From the NCBI RefSeq assembly GCF_013522725.1, contig NZ_JAAMRF010000007.1, positions 124,001-188,000 of the forward strand: 64,000 bases of DNA, in the 5' to 3' direction. Position 1 is the first letter of the stretch. Each line of letters opens with the position of its first letter. Made by a program: the position numbers and the translations under genes. Below, piece by piece: positions 47,785 to 56,546 of this stretch. The notes under the pieces were generated by a model. The model was not told where the DNA came from. It saw only the letters and a list, made by a program, of their open reading frames with translations, and searched no databases. The DNA comes from Stutzerimonas azotifigens (lineage in GTDB: Bacteria; Pseudomonadota; Gammaproteobacteria; Pseudomonadales; Pseudomonadaceae).

Positions 47785-48278
47785 TGCCTCCCTCATTCGA
47801 GCCCGCGATGAGCGATAACCCGATCTTCGAACGCACCCAGCGCTTTCTTTCTCTGCTCAAGCACTGCCAGGTGCTCGGGCTGCGTGTCGAACACGCGGAC
47901 GAAAAGGGGCTGACGCTGCGTCTGCCCTACAGCGAGTGGATCATTGGCAACCCACAGACACGCGGCATCCATGGCGGCGCTATCACTACGCTGATGGATA
48001 CGACCTGCGGCATCTCCACCGCCTGCGTACTGCCTGAGTTCGAGATCTGCCCGACACTGGACCTGCGCATCGACTACATGCACCCGGCCGAACCGGACCA
48101 TGACGTGTTTGGCTTTGCCGAGTGTTATCGCGTCACGCCCACGGTGATCTTCACCCGAGGCGTCGCCTACCAGCGCGACATCAACGAGCCGATCGCCCAT
48201 GTAGTCGGCGCGTTCATGCGCATGGGTAAGGCGGTTTCGTTGCCCGGCATGGAGAAGGACAGGGGGTCTGCGGCATGA
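47781..48278 (+). CDS. PaaI-type hotdog-fold thioesterase (first of two)
   Basis: 165 residues from ATG 47781 (overlapping ATGA with DUF599, GGTGGAG upstream); ATG 47808 is a possible shorter start. The hotdog motif TRGIHGGAITTLMDTTCG contains the HGG-x-I...D catalytic pattern, followed by CPTLDLRIDYMHPAE. Such enzymes hydrolyse acyl- or aryl-CoA thioesters in the cytoplasm. It overlaps the second thioesterase gene by 4 bases, pointing to a tandem duplication or a heteromeric enzyme. Confidence 0.88.
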   Translation: MMPPSFEPAMSDNPIFERTQRFLSLLKHCQVLGLRVEHADEKGLTLRLPYSEWIIGNPQTRGIHGGAITTLMDTTCGISTACVLPEFEICPTLDLRIDYMHPAEPDHDVFGFAECYRVTPTVIFTRGVAYQRDINEPIAHVVGAFMRMGKAVSLPGMEKDRGSAA

Positions 48279-48721
48279 GCGGAGTCCGTCTGGATGAGCT
48301 GGTCCGCCGAGCCCACGAGAGCAACGACTACGACGGCTTGATCAGCATGGTGCCCTATGCGCAGCTGATTGGGATCGAGTGCCTGCGCCTGGGTGATGAC
48401 ATGGTATTCCGTCTGCCGCAGAGCGAAGACAACATCGGCAATCCGGTGCTTCCGGCCTTGCACGGCGGCGTGATCGCCGGGTTCATGGAGCATGCCGCGC
48501 TGTTGCACCTGCTGATGTTCATGGGCTCGCCACATTTGCCCAAAATCATCGACTTCTCGATAGATTACCTTCGAGCGGGTCATTATCGTGACACCTTCGC
48601 TGCCTGCCAGGTCTGGCGCCAGGGACGTCGAGTCGCCAACGTCGCCATCACCGCCTGGCAGACCACCCAGGCCGAGCCCATCGCAACCGCCCGCTGCCAC
48701 TTCAAGGTCGACGAACCCTGA
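48275..48721 (+). CDS. PaaI-type hotdog-fold thioesterase (second of two)
   Basis: 148 residues. It carries the corresponding hotdog helix PALHGGVIAGFMEHAALLHL, where the Asp of the first copy is replaced by Glu (HGG...ME), then KIIDFSIDYLRAGHYRDTFA. Overall similarity to the preceding gene is limited, so the copies are old paralogues. Coupled by an ATGA overlap. Acyl-CoA preference cannot be read from sequence. Confidence 0.85.
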   Translation: MSGVRLDELVRRAHESNDYDGLISMVPYAQLIGIECLRLGDDMVFRLPQSEDNIGNPVLPALHGGVIAGFMEHAALLHLLMFMGSPHLPKIIDFSIDYLRAGHYRDTFAACQVWRQGRRVANVAITAWQTTQAEPIATARCHFKVDEP

Positions 48722-48789
48722 GGCGCTGCCGGATGACGTGACGGGACAGGCCGTCAGCGTTTCATCCCAGATGGCTTCAAGGATTGTGA

Positions 48790-50046
48790 ATGGACGCGTT
48801 GTTGATACTCGGCGGCTTGCTGCTGATGCTTGCGGGGTTCGTCTGGCTGGTCAGCCGGGCGTTCGGTACCAGCCTGCTATGGGGCGTTGGTAGCCTCGTT
48901 CCGCCGATTACCCTGGCCTACATGTTCTGCCACTGGCACACCGCGCGGCGCGCCGTGATTCTTGCGGTGCTGGGCGTGATTCCCTTGATTGTTGGCCTCT
49001 CGCTGCTGGCCAGCCATGACAGCGAGCGCCTCGAAGCCATCCTGAGTCTGAGCTGGCTGAACCCCGAAGCGCGCACCAAGCCCGAACTCGACATCATGGT
49101 GCGCGGCGAACTCTCAGGTCGGCCCTTCGTACCGCAGCTGGGCGAATTTTCCGGCAATACCCTGGTGCTGCGCGAGGGCAAGGATTTCTTTGCTAGCCAG
49201 GAAGTCAGTATCCGCTTCCCTCAGCCGGTCGGCGAAGGACCGCTGCGGCTGGACGTACTGCCCGGCGATGCCGGACCGCTACCCGAAATCGCCATCAACT
49301 GGCTAAGGCCCGATCAGGAGCTGCCGGAGGCGCGGCGAGTCGCTCGTGGCTACACGCTGCACCTTGATTTGGCGCCAGTCCCTCCGAACAAGCTGGTCGG
49401 CGATTTCCACCTGGTGCTGCCGCCTCAGTACCAGACGAGCCTCAGCGGCAAGGTCGAGATCTATCGCAACCAGTTGCGCTATCGCGACGGAGTAGTCGAT
49501 CGCCGGCACGACTCGACCGACACCCTGCGCCATGTGATTCAGGATTACCTCCAGCGCCGCTTCGCTACCCGTGAAGTCGCCCTCGAGCCGCTGGCATCGG
49601 TTGCGCTGCCGGCTACCGAGCTGACGCTGGAGGTCAAGGCCACTATTGCCGAAAAGCCCGAAGCGCTCAGCCTGGCGTTGACCAAAGGCTCTTTGGGTTG
49701 GGCGGTTGAGGGAGACGACTATCCGCCGCTCGCCCAATCGGTAGTGGCCGAGGCCAAGCCTGTCGTGCGCGAAACGCCAGTGCCTGTCGAGAAACCTGTC
49801 ACGCCGACGGTCGATCGCGATCGGCGCAAGGGTTTCTCCCTCGAAGCCCTGCTGGCCAAGCCCGACCGTTACCGCCATCTGCTGGTGCGTGCGCATACCG
49901 AGCGTGGCGGCGTCGCCGATGGCCGCTTCAAGGGCTTGGACAGCAGCGGCAACCTGCTCATCCGTCGTGTACTCAACGGCCCGGGGGAGGCTTTCTATAA
50001 TCTGGCACCGAGTGAGATCGTCATGCTCGAGCTGATGGAACCCTGA
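48790..50046 (+). CDS. Unknown membrane protein with periplasmic beta domain
   Basis: 418 residues not assigned to a named family. Three N-terminal helices (about 3-22, 30-46 and 56-76) are followed by an extracytoplasmic-looking domain of about 340 residues rich in beta strands and Pro. It includes two similar strands-and-charge blocks (VRGELSGRPFVPQLGEFSGNTL and LVGDFHLVLPPQYQTSLSG) and a linker with VRETPVPVEKPVTPTVDRDRRKG. The C-terminal 80 residues (FSLEALLAKPDRYRHLLVRAHTERGG) are well ordered. It stands alone between the thioesterases and htpG, with a terminator hairpin after it. Confidence 0.7.
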   Translation: MDALLILGGLLLMLAGFVWLVSRAFGTSLLWGVGSLVPPITLAYMFCHWHTARRAVILAVLGVIPLIVGLSLLASHDSERLEAILSLSWLNPEARTKPELDIMVRGELSGRPFVPQLGEFSGNTLVLREGKDFFASQEVSIRFPQPVGEGPLRLDVLPGDAGPLPEIAINWLRPDQELPEARRVARGYTLHLDLAPVPPNKLVGDFHLVLPPQYQTSLSGKVEIYRNQLRYRDGVVDRRHDSTDTLRHVIQDYLQRRFATREVALEPLASVALPATELTLEVKATIAEKPEALSLALTKGSLGWAVEGDDYPPLAQSVVAEAKPVVRETPVPVEKPVTPTVDRDRRKGFSLEALLAKPDRYRHLLVRAHTERGGVADGRFKGLDSSGNLLIRRVLNGPGEAFYNLAPSEIVMLELMEP

Positions 50047-50111
50047 CGTTTGGCCGCGAATTGCGCGGATCCGAGGCGAACTCCAGGATCTAGACGTCAT
50101 TGCCATTAGAC

Positions 50112-50140
50112 CGAGGCCGTCCATTGGGGCGGCCTCGTCG
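50112..50140 (+). terminator. Terminator-like hairpin after the unknown membrane protein
   Basis: CGAGGCCGTCC (50112-50122), loop ATTG, GGGCGGCCTCG (50127-50137) with one wobble, then TCGTTTC. Stem strong, T-run weak. It separates the gene from the htpG promoter only 10 bases later. Confidence 0.65.
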
Positions 50141-50149
50141 TTTCTCAGA

Positions 50150-50177
50150 CTTGAAATGGCGCGCTACGCCCCCATCT
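50150..50177 (+). promoter_or_regulatory. Sigma32 (RpoH) heat-shock promoter of htpG
   Basis: -35 CTTGAAA (50150-50156), 13-base spacer, -10 CCCCATCT (50170-50177). This is a full match to the E. coli sigma32 consensus CTTGAAA / CCCCATNT. Predicted start near 50185, about 50 bases before ATG 50235. Confidence 0.88.
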
Positions 50178-50234
50178 GCCTGAACATCGCCGCAACCGCG
50201 GTACATGCCATTGATTAATCGGAGTTCGATGACC

Positions 50235-52148
50235 ATGAGTGTGGAAACTCAAAAAGAAACCCTGGGCTTCCAGACCGAGGTGAAGCAGCTGCTGCACCTG
50301 ATGATCCATTCGCTGTATTCGAACAAGGAGATCTTCCTGCGTGAGCTGATCTCCAACGCATCGGATGCCGCCGACAAGCTGCGTTTCGAAGCGCTGGCCA
50401 AGCCCGAGCTGCTCGAGGGTGGTGGCGAGCTGAAGATCCGGGTCAGCTTCGACAAGGAAGCCAGGACCGTGACTCTCGAGGACAACGGCATCGGCATGAG
50501 CCGCGAGGATGTGATTACCCACCTGGGTACCATCGCCAAGTCCGGCACCGCCGATTTCATGAAAAACCTCACCGGCGACCAGAAGAAGGATTCGCACCTG
50601 ATCGGTCAGTTCGGTGTGGGCTTCTATTCCGCCTTCATCGTTGCCGATCAGGTCGATGTCTTCACTCGCCGCGCAGGTGCTCCGGCAAGCGAGGGTGTGC
50701 ACTGGTCATCGAAGGGCGAGGGTGACTTCGAAGTCGCCAACGTCGAGAAGGCCGACCGCGGAACGCGTATCGTGCTGCATCTGAAGTCCGGCGACGAAGA
50801 GTTCGCCGATGGCTGGCGCCTTCGCAACGTGATCAAGAAATACTCTGACCACATCGCGCTGCCGATCGAGCTGCCCAAAGAACGCTACGGCGAGGACAAG
50901 GACGAAGAGCAGGCGAGCGCAGAGCCCGAGTGGGAAACCGTCAACCGCGCCAGCGCGCTGTGGACCCGTTCGCGCAGCGAGGTCAAGGACGAGGAATACC
51001 AGGAATTCTACAAGCACGTTGCCCATGACTTCGAAAACCCACTGACCTGGAGCCACAACAAGGTCGAAGGCAAGCTCGAGTACACCTCGCTGCTCTACGT
51101 GCCGGGCCGTGCGCCATTCGACCTCTATCAGCGCGAAGCGCCCAAGGGCTTGAAGCTGTACGTGCAGCGCGTATTCATCATGGATCAGGCCGACGAGTTC
51201 CTGCCGCTGTACCTGCGCTTCATCAAGGGTGTTGTCGATTCCAACGATCTGTCGCTCAACGTTTCGCGCGAGATTCTGCAGAAGGATCCGGTCATCGATT
51301 CGATGAAGTCGGCGTTGACCAAGCGTGTCCTGGACATGCTGGAAAAACTCGCCAAGGACAAGCCCGAAGAATACAAGGCGTTCTGGAAGGCGTTCGGGCA
51401 GGTGCTCAAGGAAGGTCCCGCCGAGGACTTCGCCAACAAGGAGAAGATCGCCGGGTTGCTGCGCTTCGCCTCGACCAGCACCGACGCTGGCGAGCAGGCC
51501 GTCGCGCTGGCCGATTACGTCGGCCGCATGAAGGAAGGCCAGGACAAGATCTACTACCTCACCGGCGAGTCCTATGCTCAGGTCAAGAACAGCCCGCACC
51601 TGGAAGTCTTCCGCAAGAAAGGCATCGAGGTCCTGCTGCTGACCGACCGCATCGATGAGTGGCTGATGAGCTACCTGACCGAGTTCGACGGCAAGCAGTT
51701 CGTCGACGTCGCCCGCGGCGACCTGGACCTGGGCACGCTGGATTCGGAAGAAGACAAGAAGGCTCAGGAAGAGATCGCCAAATCCAAAGCAGGGTTGGTC
51801 GAGCGCCTGAAGGAAGCGCTGGGCGATCAGGTGGCCGAGGTGCGGGTTTCGCATCGTCTGACCGATTCGCCGGCGATTCTTGCCATCGGCGAGCAGGATC
51901 TGGGTCTGCAGATGCGTCAGATTCTCGAGGCGAGCGGGCAGAAGGTGCCTGAGTCCAAGCCCATCTTCGAGTTCAATCCGGGCCATCCCTTGATAGAACG
52001 GCTCGATGCAGAGGCTGACGAAGACCGCTTCGGTGAGCTTTCGCACATCCTCTTCGATCAGGCCGCACTGGCGGCAGGCGACAGCCTGAAGGACCCGGCG
52101 GCATACGTGCAACGGCTGAACAAGCTGCTGGTCGAGCTTTCGAAGTAA
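50235..52148 (+). CDS. htpG: Molecular chaperone HtpG (Hsp90)
   Basis: 637 residues from ATG 50235, chosen because GGAG at 50221-50224 is correctly spaced and [20 protein letters not shown] is the usual start. The GHKL ATPase domain has [25 protein letters not shown] and [11 protein letters not shown]. Middle and dimerisation domains follow ([23 protein letters not shown]). Hsp90 chaperone in the cytoplasm for late-stage protein folding. It is monocistronic, driven by the sigma32 promoter at 50150-50177, and closed by the hairpin at 52167-52189. Confidence 0.97.
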   Translation: MSVETQKETLGFQTEVKQLLHLMIHSLYSNKEIFLRELISNASDAADKLRFEALAKPELLEGGGELKIRVSFDKEARTVTLEDNGIGMSREDVITHLGTIAKSGTADFMKNLTGDQKKDSHLIGQFGVGFYSAFIVADQVDVFTRRAGAPASEGVHWSSKGEGDFEVANVEKADRGTRIVLHLKSGDEEFADGWRLRNVIKKYSDHIALPIELPKERYGEDKDEEQASAEPEWETVNRASALWTRSRSEVKDEEYQEFYKHVAHDFENPLTWSHNKVEGKLEYTSLLYVPGRAPFDLYQREAPKGLKLYVQRVFIMDQADEFLPLYLRFIKGVVDSNDLSLNVSREILQKDPVIDSMKSALTKRVLDMLEKLAKDKPEEYKAFWKAFGQVLKEGPAEDFANKEKIAGLLRFASTSTDAGEQAVALADYVGRMKEGQDKIYYLTGESYAQVKNSPHLEVFRKKGIEVLLLTDRIDEWLMSYLTEFDGKQFVDVARGDLDLGTLDSEEDKKAQEEIAKSKAGLVERLKEALGDQVAEVRVSHRLTDSPAILAIGEQDLGLQMRQILEASGQKVPESKPIFEFNPGHPLIERLDAEADEDRFGELSHILFDQAALAAGDSLKDPAAYVQRLNKLLVELSK

Positions 52149-52166
52149 TCTCGAGTAGCAATGAAG

Positions 52167-52189
52167 AAGCCCGTTTCGACGGGCTTTTT
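52167..52189 (+). terminator. Rho-independent terminator of htpG
   Basis: AAGCCCGT (52167-52174), loop TTCG, ACGGGCTT (52179-52186), TTT. Perfect 8-bp stem with a UUCG loop. Confidence 0.9.
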
Positions 52190-52244
52190 CATGCCTGCGC
52201 GGCTATGGTTACAGCCACTTTTCAACCGCTGGAAGGATACCGTC

Positions 52245-53030
52245 ATGAACAAGAAAACCCTGCTGCCCCTGGCTTTTGCCGGTCTGGTTGGGCTCGCCGA
52301 AGCCGGGGTTGTAATGAAGCCGGTGGAATACGAAATCGATGGCGAAACCTTCGAGGGGCTGCTGGTGTACGACGACAACGTCACTACGCCGCGGCCGGGC
52401 CTGATGATGGTGCCGAGCTGGCTTGGCATCAATGAGAACACGGCCAAGAAGGCTGCACGTGCGGCGAGCGACAAATACGTGGTCTTTGTGGCGGACATGT
52501 ATGGCAAGGCGACGCGGCCTTCCGGGCCGGATGAGGCCAAGGTGGTTACCGCCGCGCTGCGTGCCGACCGGCCGCTGATGCGCAAGCGCGCGCAGGCCGC
52601 GGTGGATGCATTGCAGAAACAGCAAGGCGAGGTGGCATTGGATACCGATCGACTCGGTGCCATCGGCTTCTGCTTTGGCGGCGGCACGGTGCTGGAACTG
52701 GCGCGTTCGGGCGCGCCGCTCAAGGGCTTCGTGTCCTTCCACGGCAACCTCGATACCCCCAACCCGGACGATGCGAAGAACATCAAGGCGCCGGTGCTGG
52801 TGCTGCACGGTGCCGATGATCCGGCGGTGCCGCAGGAGCAGGTGGACGGTTTCGTCGCTGAGATGAAGGCCGCCAAGGCCGACTGGCAGCTGGTCAGCTA
52901 TGGCGGCGCGGTGCATTCGTTCACCAGTCCCGTGGCCAATGTGCCGGGGCGCAACGAATACCATCCGGTGGTCGCGGCGCGTGCCTTCAAGGCGATGGAC
53001 GATCTGTTCGCGGAAGTGTTCGTCAGGTGA
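52245..53030 (+). CDS. Exported dienelactone hydrolase family protein
   Basis: 261 residues from ATG 52245 with GGAAGGA at 52231-52237; the longer frame would run through the htpG terminator. A short signal peptide (LLPLAFAGLVGLAEA, cleavage near 20) suggests export. The alpha/beta-hydrolase catalytic triad of dienelactone hydrolases is visible: Cys143 (GFCFGGG), Asp192 (HGADDPAVP) and His224 (GAVHSF). True dienelactone hydrolases are cytoplasmic, so this periplasmic subgroup may act on other esters. It ends with a 13-bp hairpin. Confidence 0.85.
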   Translation: MNKKTLLPLAFAGLVGLAEAGVVMKPVEYEIDGETFEGLLVYDDNVTTPRPGLMMVPSWLGINENTAKKAARAASDKYVVFVADMYGKATRPSGPDEAKVVTAALRADRPLMRKRAQAAVDALQKQQGEVALDTDRLGAIGFCFGGGTVLELARSGAPLKGFVSFHGNLDTPNPDDAKNIKAPVLVLHGADDPAVPQEQVDGFVAEMKAAKADWQLVSYGGAVHSFTSPVANVPGRNEYHPVVAARAFKAMDDLFAEVFVR

Positions 53031-53032
53031 CC

Positions 53033-53062
53033 GGAAGGCCTCGCTGCCGAGCGAGGCCTTCC
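53033..53062 (+). terminator. Hairpin terminator after the dienelactone hydrolase gene
   Basis: GGAAGGCCTCGCT (53033-53045), loop GCCG, AGCGAGGCCTTCC (53050-53062). A 13-bp perfect stem directly after the stop; the flanks are only mildly A/T-rich. Confidence 0.8.
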
Positions 53063-53210
53063 TTCGGTCAGCGCTCGGCCAGCCCCGTGTTGGAACGGTC
53101 TGGTTCTGCCATCGAGATGTTTTGTCACGACTCAATGGGCCAGGGAGGGCCGCCTGATGAACCGCTGCGTTCGAGGGCAGGTCTATGCTGGGTCATACAA
53201 GGAGCCCGTT

Positions 53211-54236
53211 TTGGCCAGCATTCGTTTCGCAACATCCGTCATCCTCACGCTCGCGTTCAGCCTGAACGTCCAGGCTCGCGAGTACCGCTACAGTGACGCA
53301 CATCTGCATTACGTGAATTTCTTCCAGGAAAGCGCCGGCATGCCCGAACTGCTCGAGGCGATGGATGCGGCTGGCATCGATCACGTAATGATCTCAGGCA
53401 TTCCGGTCGCCAAGAAGTGGCACGAGAACGAGCCCAAGCGCCCGCGCTATTACGCCGGCGACGATGCCGGCGCCTACTGGTACAGCGCGACGGACGTGTT
53501 CGTCGCCGCTGCGGTCAAGAAGCTGCCAGCCGAACAGCGCAAACGCTTCCATCCGTTCCTGTCAGGCTTCAATCCGACCGACAAGAATGCCGATGCGCAT
53601 ATCCGCCGGATGCTGGAGCTCGATCCTGGGCTCTGGCAGGGGCTCGGAGAAGTCTTCACCCGCCACGACGACCTTACGGCGCTGACCTACGGCGACACGC
53701 CGAGGGCCAATAACGAAGCACTGACCCGCGTCTACCACCTGGCCGCCGAGTACGACCTGCCGGTGATGATCCACTCCAACATCACCTCCAAGCGTGAGCG
53801 CAATCCGCTGTATCTTCAGGAGCTCGAGGAGCCGTTGCGCAATCATCCGCACGTGCGCTTCATATGGGCACATGCCGGCACGAGCATGGAGCTGCATCGC
53901 CATCAGGAGAAGCTCGACTTTCTCCTCGATACGGTGAGCCGCATGTTGGGCGACTATCCCAATCTCTACATCGACCTCTCGTGGACCGTGCTGCGACCTT
54001 ATCTGCTGGGCGAGGAGGGCACGCCGGATCCGGAGTGGGTCGAACTGGTCAAGCGCTTCCCCGACCGGTTCATGCTCGGCTCCGACGTGGTGGGGCAGTT
54101 CGGTAGTCTGGGCGAGTACATGAAAGGGTTCGATGGGTTTCTGGACGCGCTGCCCGAGGACGTTGCGATGCAGGTGGCGAGGGACAATTTCCTGAACGTC
54201 CTGCCGCGCACCGCACGGCAAGCCGCCGGCCGCTGA
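53211..54236 (+). CDS. Exported amidohydrolase-family protein (TIM-barrel metal hydrolase)
   Basis: 341 residues if TTG 53211 is the start; AAGGAG at 53199-53204 sits 6 bases before it, and the product then begins with a clean signal peptide (MASIRFATSVILTLAFSLNVQA, cut here to its positions 1-22). ATG 53157 in frame would add 18 residues with no RBS. Metal-binding features of the amidohydrolase-2 type are visible: SDAHLHY (H31, H33), VMIHSNI, IWAHAGTS and LGSDVVG. Members include decarboxylases and lactonases; substrate unknown. Confidence 0.75.
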   Translation: MASIRFATSVILTLAFSLNVQAREYRYSDAHLHYVNFFQESAGMPELLEAMDAAGIDHVMISGIPVAKKWHENEPKRPRYYAGDDAGAYWYSATDVFVAAAVKKLPAEQRKRFHPFLSGFNPTDKNADAHIRRMLELDPGLWQGLGEVFTRHDDLTALTYGDTPRANNEALTRVYHLAAEYDLPVMIHSNITSKRERNPLYLQELEEPLRNHPHVRFIWAHAGTSMELHRHQEKLDFLLDTVSRMLGDYPNLYIDLSWTVLRPYLLGEEGTPDPEWVELVKRFPDRFMLGSDVVGQFGSLGEYMKGFDGFLDALPEDVAMQVARDNFLNVLPRTARQAAGR

Positions 54237-54295
54237 AGTCATCGCGCTGTCACCTTGGGCTCGTAGGCTCGCGCTACCGACCCAAGGAACCTGAC

Positions 54296-54769
54296 ATGGC
54301 ATTGCGTACCTCTTTCTTCACGGCCGCCGCGCTGGCCCTGGCGCTTTCGAGCGGACTTGCCCTGGGCGAGGTCACGCTCGAGGGGCCGATCGAGTTTGGC
54401 GTGTTCGAAAGCCAGCACCGTGACCCCCAGCCGGGCGAGCGGGTTATCAGCCGCAGCGATCAACGTATTCAGCCAGGAAGCCAGGTGCCGGCTAAGCTCG
54501 GCACCAAGTTCGGTATGCGCTACCGGCTCTCCGGAAAGCGTACCGACGACATGCCGCTGACGCTGTTGTACCTGACGCCCGGTGTCGTCACGCCCGATGG
54601 CAAGCGCCATGACAAATTCGAGGTACAGCAAAAGCTGGTGCCGGAGGCGCCTGTCGACGTCATGGCGTTCGAGTTCTCCGAGTCCCATGAAGTAGTGCCC
54701 GGCCAATGGTATTTCATGGTGTTCCACGGGGATCGAAAGCTGGCTGAGCAGCGCTTCGACGTTCGCTGA
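54296..54769 (+). CDS. DUF3859 exported protein
   Basis: 157 residues with a signal peptide (about 1-24, FFTAAALALALSSGLALG). The mature part reads VTLEGPIEFGVFES, RIQPGSQVPAKLGTKFGMRYRLSG and VPGQWYFMVFHGDRKLAEQRFDV, the DUF3859 pattern: a small beta-sandwich of unknown function found in Pseudomonas and relatives. It follows the amidohydrolase by 59 bases and is convergent with the VWA gene; the 114-base gap between them shows nothing notable. Confidence 0.82.
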   Translation: MALRTSFFTAAALALALSSGLALGEVTLEGPIEFGVFESQHRDPQPGERVISRSDQRIQPGSQVPAKLGTKFGMRYRLSGKRTDDMPLTLLYLTPGVVTPDGKRHDKFEVQQKLVPEAPVDVMAFEFSESHEVVPGQWYFMVFHGDRKLAEQRFDVR

Positions 54770-54883
54770 TCGCCTGCGGGGAGCCATCAACCTCCGGGTG
54801 CGGAGCAGTTCGCTGCGGTGCGTCAGGCGCTGTTCAGCCTGGCCTTGAGGCTCGGCCAGTTGGGCGGTGCTTCGGTCCGATGT

Positions 54884-56065
54884 TCAGCCGCGGGCGAGAA
54901 AACGCATCCCGTCCTCGAGACCGTTGAGCGTCAACGGATACATCCGGTCTTCCACGAGCTCGCGGATGATGCTAGTGGACGAGGTATAGCCCCAGGTGTC
55001 CTTCGGGTACGGGTTGATCCAGATGAGCTTCTTGTACTTTTCCATGAAGCGCTGCATCCAGACGTAGCCCGCTTCTTCGTTCCAGTGCTCGACGCTGCCG
55101 CCGGGCTGGGTGATCTCATAGGGCGCCATGGCGGCATCGCCAACGAACACCACTTTGTAGTCCGGCCCGTACTTGTGCAGCAGATCGAAGGTCGAGGTGC
55201 GCTCGGAGGTACGGCGGAAGTTGTTCTTCCAGACCGATTCGTAGATGAAGTTGTGGAAGTAGAAATATTCGAGGTGCTTGAACTCGGTCTTGCAGGCCGA
55301 GAACAGTTCCTCGCAGATCTTCACATGGGCATCCATCGAGCCGCCGATGTCGAACAGCAACAGCAGCTTGACCGCATTGCGCCGCTCCGGGCGCATCTGG
55401 ATGTTCAGCAGCCCGGCGTCACGGGCGGTGTGGTCGATGGTGCCGTCGATGTCCAGCTCTTCCGCAGCGCCCTGCCGGGCGAACTTGCGCAGGCGGCGCA
55501 GAGCGATCTTGATGTTGCGGGTGCCGAGCTCGACGTTGTCGTCCAGGTTCTTGTATTCACGCTGGTCCCAGACCTTGACCGCCTTGCCCTGGCGCTTTCC
55601 GGCATTACCTACGCGGATGCCTTCGGGGTTGTAGCCGCCCGAGCCGAAGGGGCTGGTGCCGCCGGTGCCGATCCATTTGTTGCCGCCGGCGTGCTTTTCC
55701 TTCTGTTCCTCGAGGCGCTTCTTGAATTCCTCGATGAGCTTGTCCAGGCCGCCGAGTGACTGGATCTGGGCGCGTTCCTCGTCGGTCAGGTTGCGCTCGA
55801 ATTCCTTGCGCAGCCATTCTTCGGGAATCAGTGCTTCGAGGTATTTGTCGAGGTTTTCCAGCCCCTGGAAATAGGCGCCGAAGGCCCGGTCGAATTTGTC
55901 GAAGTGACGCTCGTCCTTGACCAGCACGGTGCGGGCGAGAAAGTAGAATTCGTCCATGTCGGCGAAGACTACGCGCGCTTCGAGCGCGTTGATCAGGTCG
56001 AGCAGTTCGCGGACCGACACCGGGACCTTGGCGGCGCGCATTTCATTGAACAGGCCAAGCAGCAT
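54884..56065 (-). CDS. VWA protein of the CoxE-like group, MoxR partner
   Basis: 393 residues. N-terminal helical region (1-150) beginning NEMRAAKVPVSVRELLDLINAL, a Lys/Glu-rich helix near 110-125, then a VWA domain (about 225-390). The metal site is of the CoxE type: LLFDIGGSMDAH has D-x-G-x-S instead of D-x-S-x-S, with VFVGDAAMAPYE as the third loop. Such proteins pair with MoxR ATPases, as in CoxD/CoxE maturation of CO dehydrogenase. Here the pair is split by the GFA-fold gene. Cytoplasmic; target unknown. Confidence 0.87.
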   Translation of the reverse strand: MLLGLFNEMRAAKVPVSVRELLDLINALEARVVFADMDEFYFLARTVLVKDERHFDKFDRAFGAYFQGLENLDKYLEALIPEEWLRKEFERNLTDEERAQIQSLGGLDKLIEEFKKRLEEQKEKHAGGNKWIGTGGTSPFGSGGYNPEGIRVGNAGKRQGKAVKVWDQREYKNLDDNVELGTRNIKIALRRLRKFARQGAAEELDIDGTIDHTARDAGLLNIQMRPERRNAVKLLLLFDIGGSMDAHVKICEELFSACKTEFKHLEYFYFHNFIYESVWKNNFRRTSERTSTFDLLHKYGPDYKVVFVGDAAMAPYEITQPGGSVEHWNEEAGYVWMQRFMEKYKKLIWINPYPKDTWGYTSSTSIIRELVEDRMYPLTLNGLEDGMRFLARG

Positions 56066-56111
56066 GTAAAACCTCGGGCGTGACGGAGTGCGTCAGGCAA
56101 AAGAAGGCGCG

Positions 56112-56504
56112 TCAGCTGCCTTCGGCATGTTGGGGCAGGTCGTCCTGGATCTCGTACCAGGGAGCCTTGGAGCCGACGTAGATGTGGCTCTGCGGTACCA
56201 CGGGCAGCTCCGAATCCATTGTGCCGGCCGCCACGCCGATGGAGTGATCGCGATTGTCGACGAACTGCAGGTTGGCCCCGCAGTGACGGCAGAACGTCCG
56301 GGTGACGTGCTCGGACGAGTGATACACGCCGAGCTGGTCCTTGCCCTTGGTCAGATGGAAGTGTTCCAGCGGTACGGTGGCGTAGGTACCGAACGCCGCG
56401 CCATGGGCCTTGCGGCACATGCTGCAATGGCAGTGGGTAAGCGCCTCGATGGGCGCATCGATGCGGTACGCGACCGCTCCGCACAGACAGCTACCGGTAT
56501 GCAT
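56112..56504 (-). CDS. GFA-fold (CENP-V/GFA) zinc protein
   Basis: 130 residues, usual family size. Zinc ligands match the GFA pattern: C6 and C8 (GSCLCG), C25, C27 and C30 (CHCSMC), and C72 and C75 (FCRHCG). The family was named after glutathione-dependent formaldehyde-activating enzyme, but many members lack that activity and the name should not be taken as function. It sits between the second moxR and the VWA gene on the same strand, with gaps of 42 and 46 bases, so it is probably co-transcribed. Confidence 0.88.
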   Translation of the reverse strand: MHTGSCLCGAVAYRIDAPIEALTHCHCSMCRKAHGAAFGTYATVPLEHFHLTKGKDQLGVYHSSEHVTRTFCRHCGANLQFVDNRDHSIGVAAGTMDSELPVVPQSHIYVGSKAPWYEIQDDLPQHAEGS

Positions 56505-56546
56505 GACTCTTCCTCCGTTTACTGAACAGGGGAGACGTGTCTGGCT

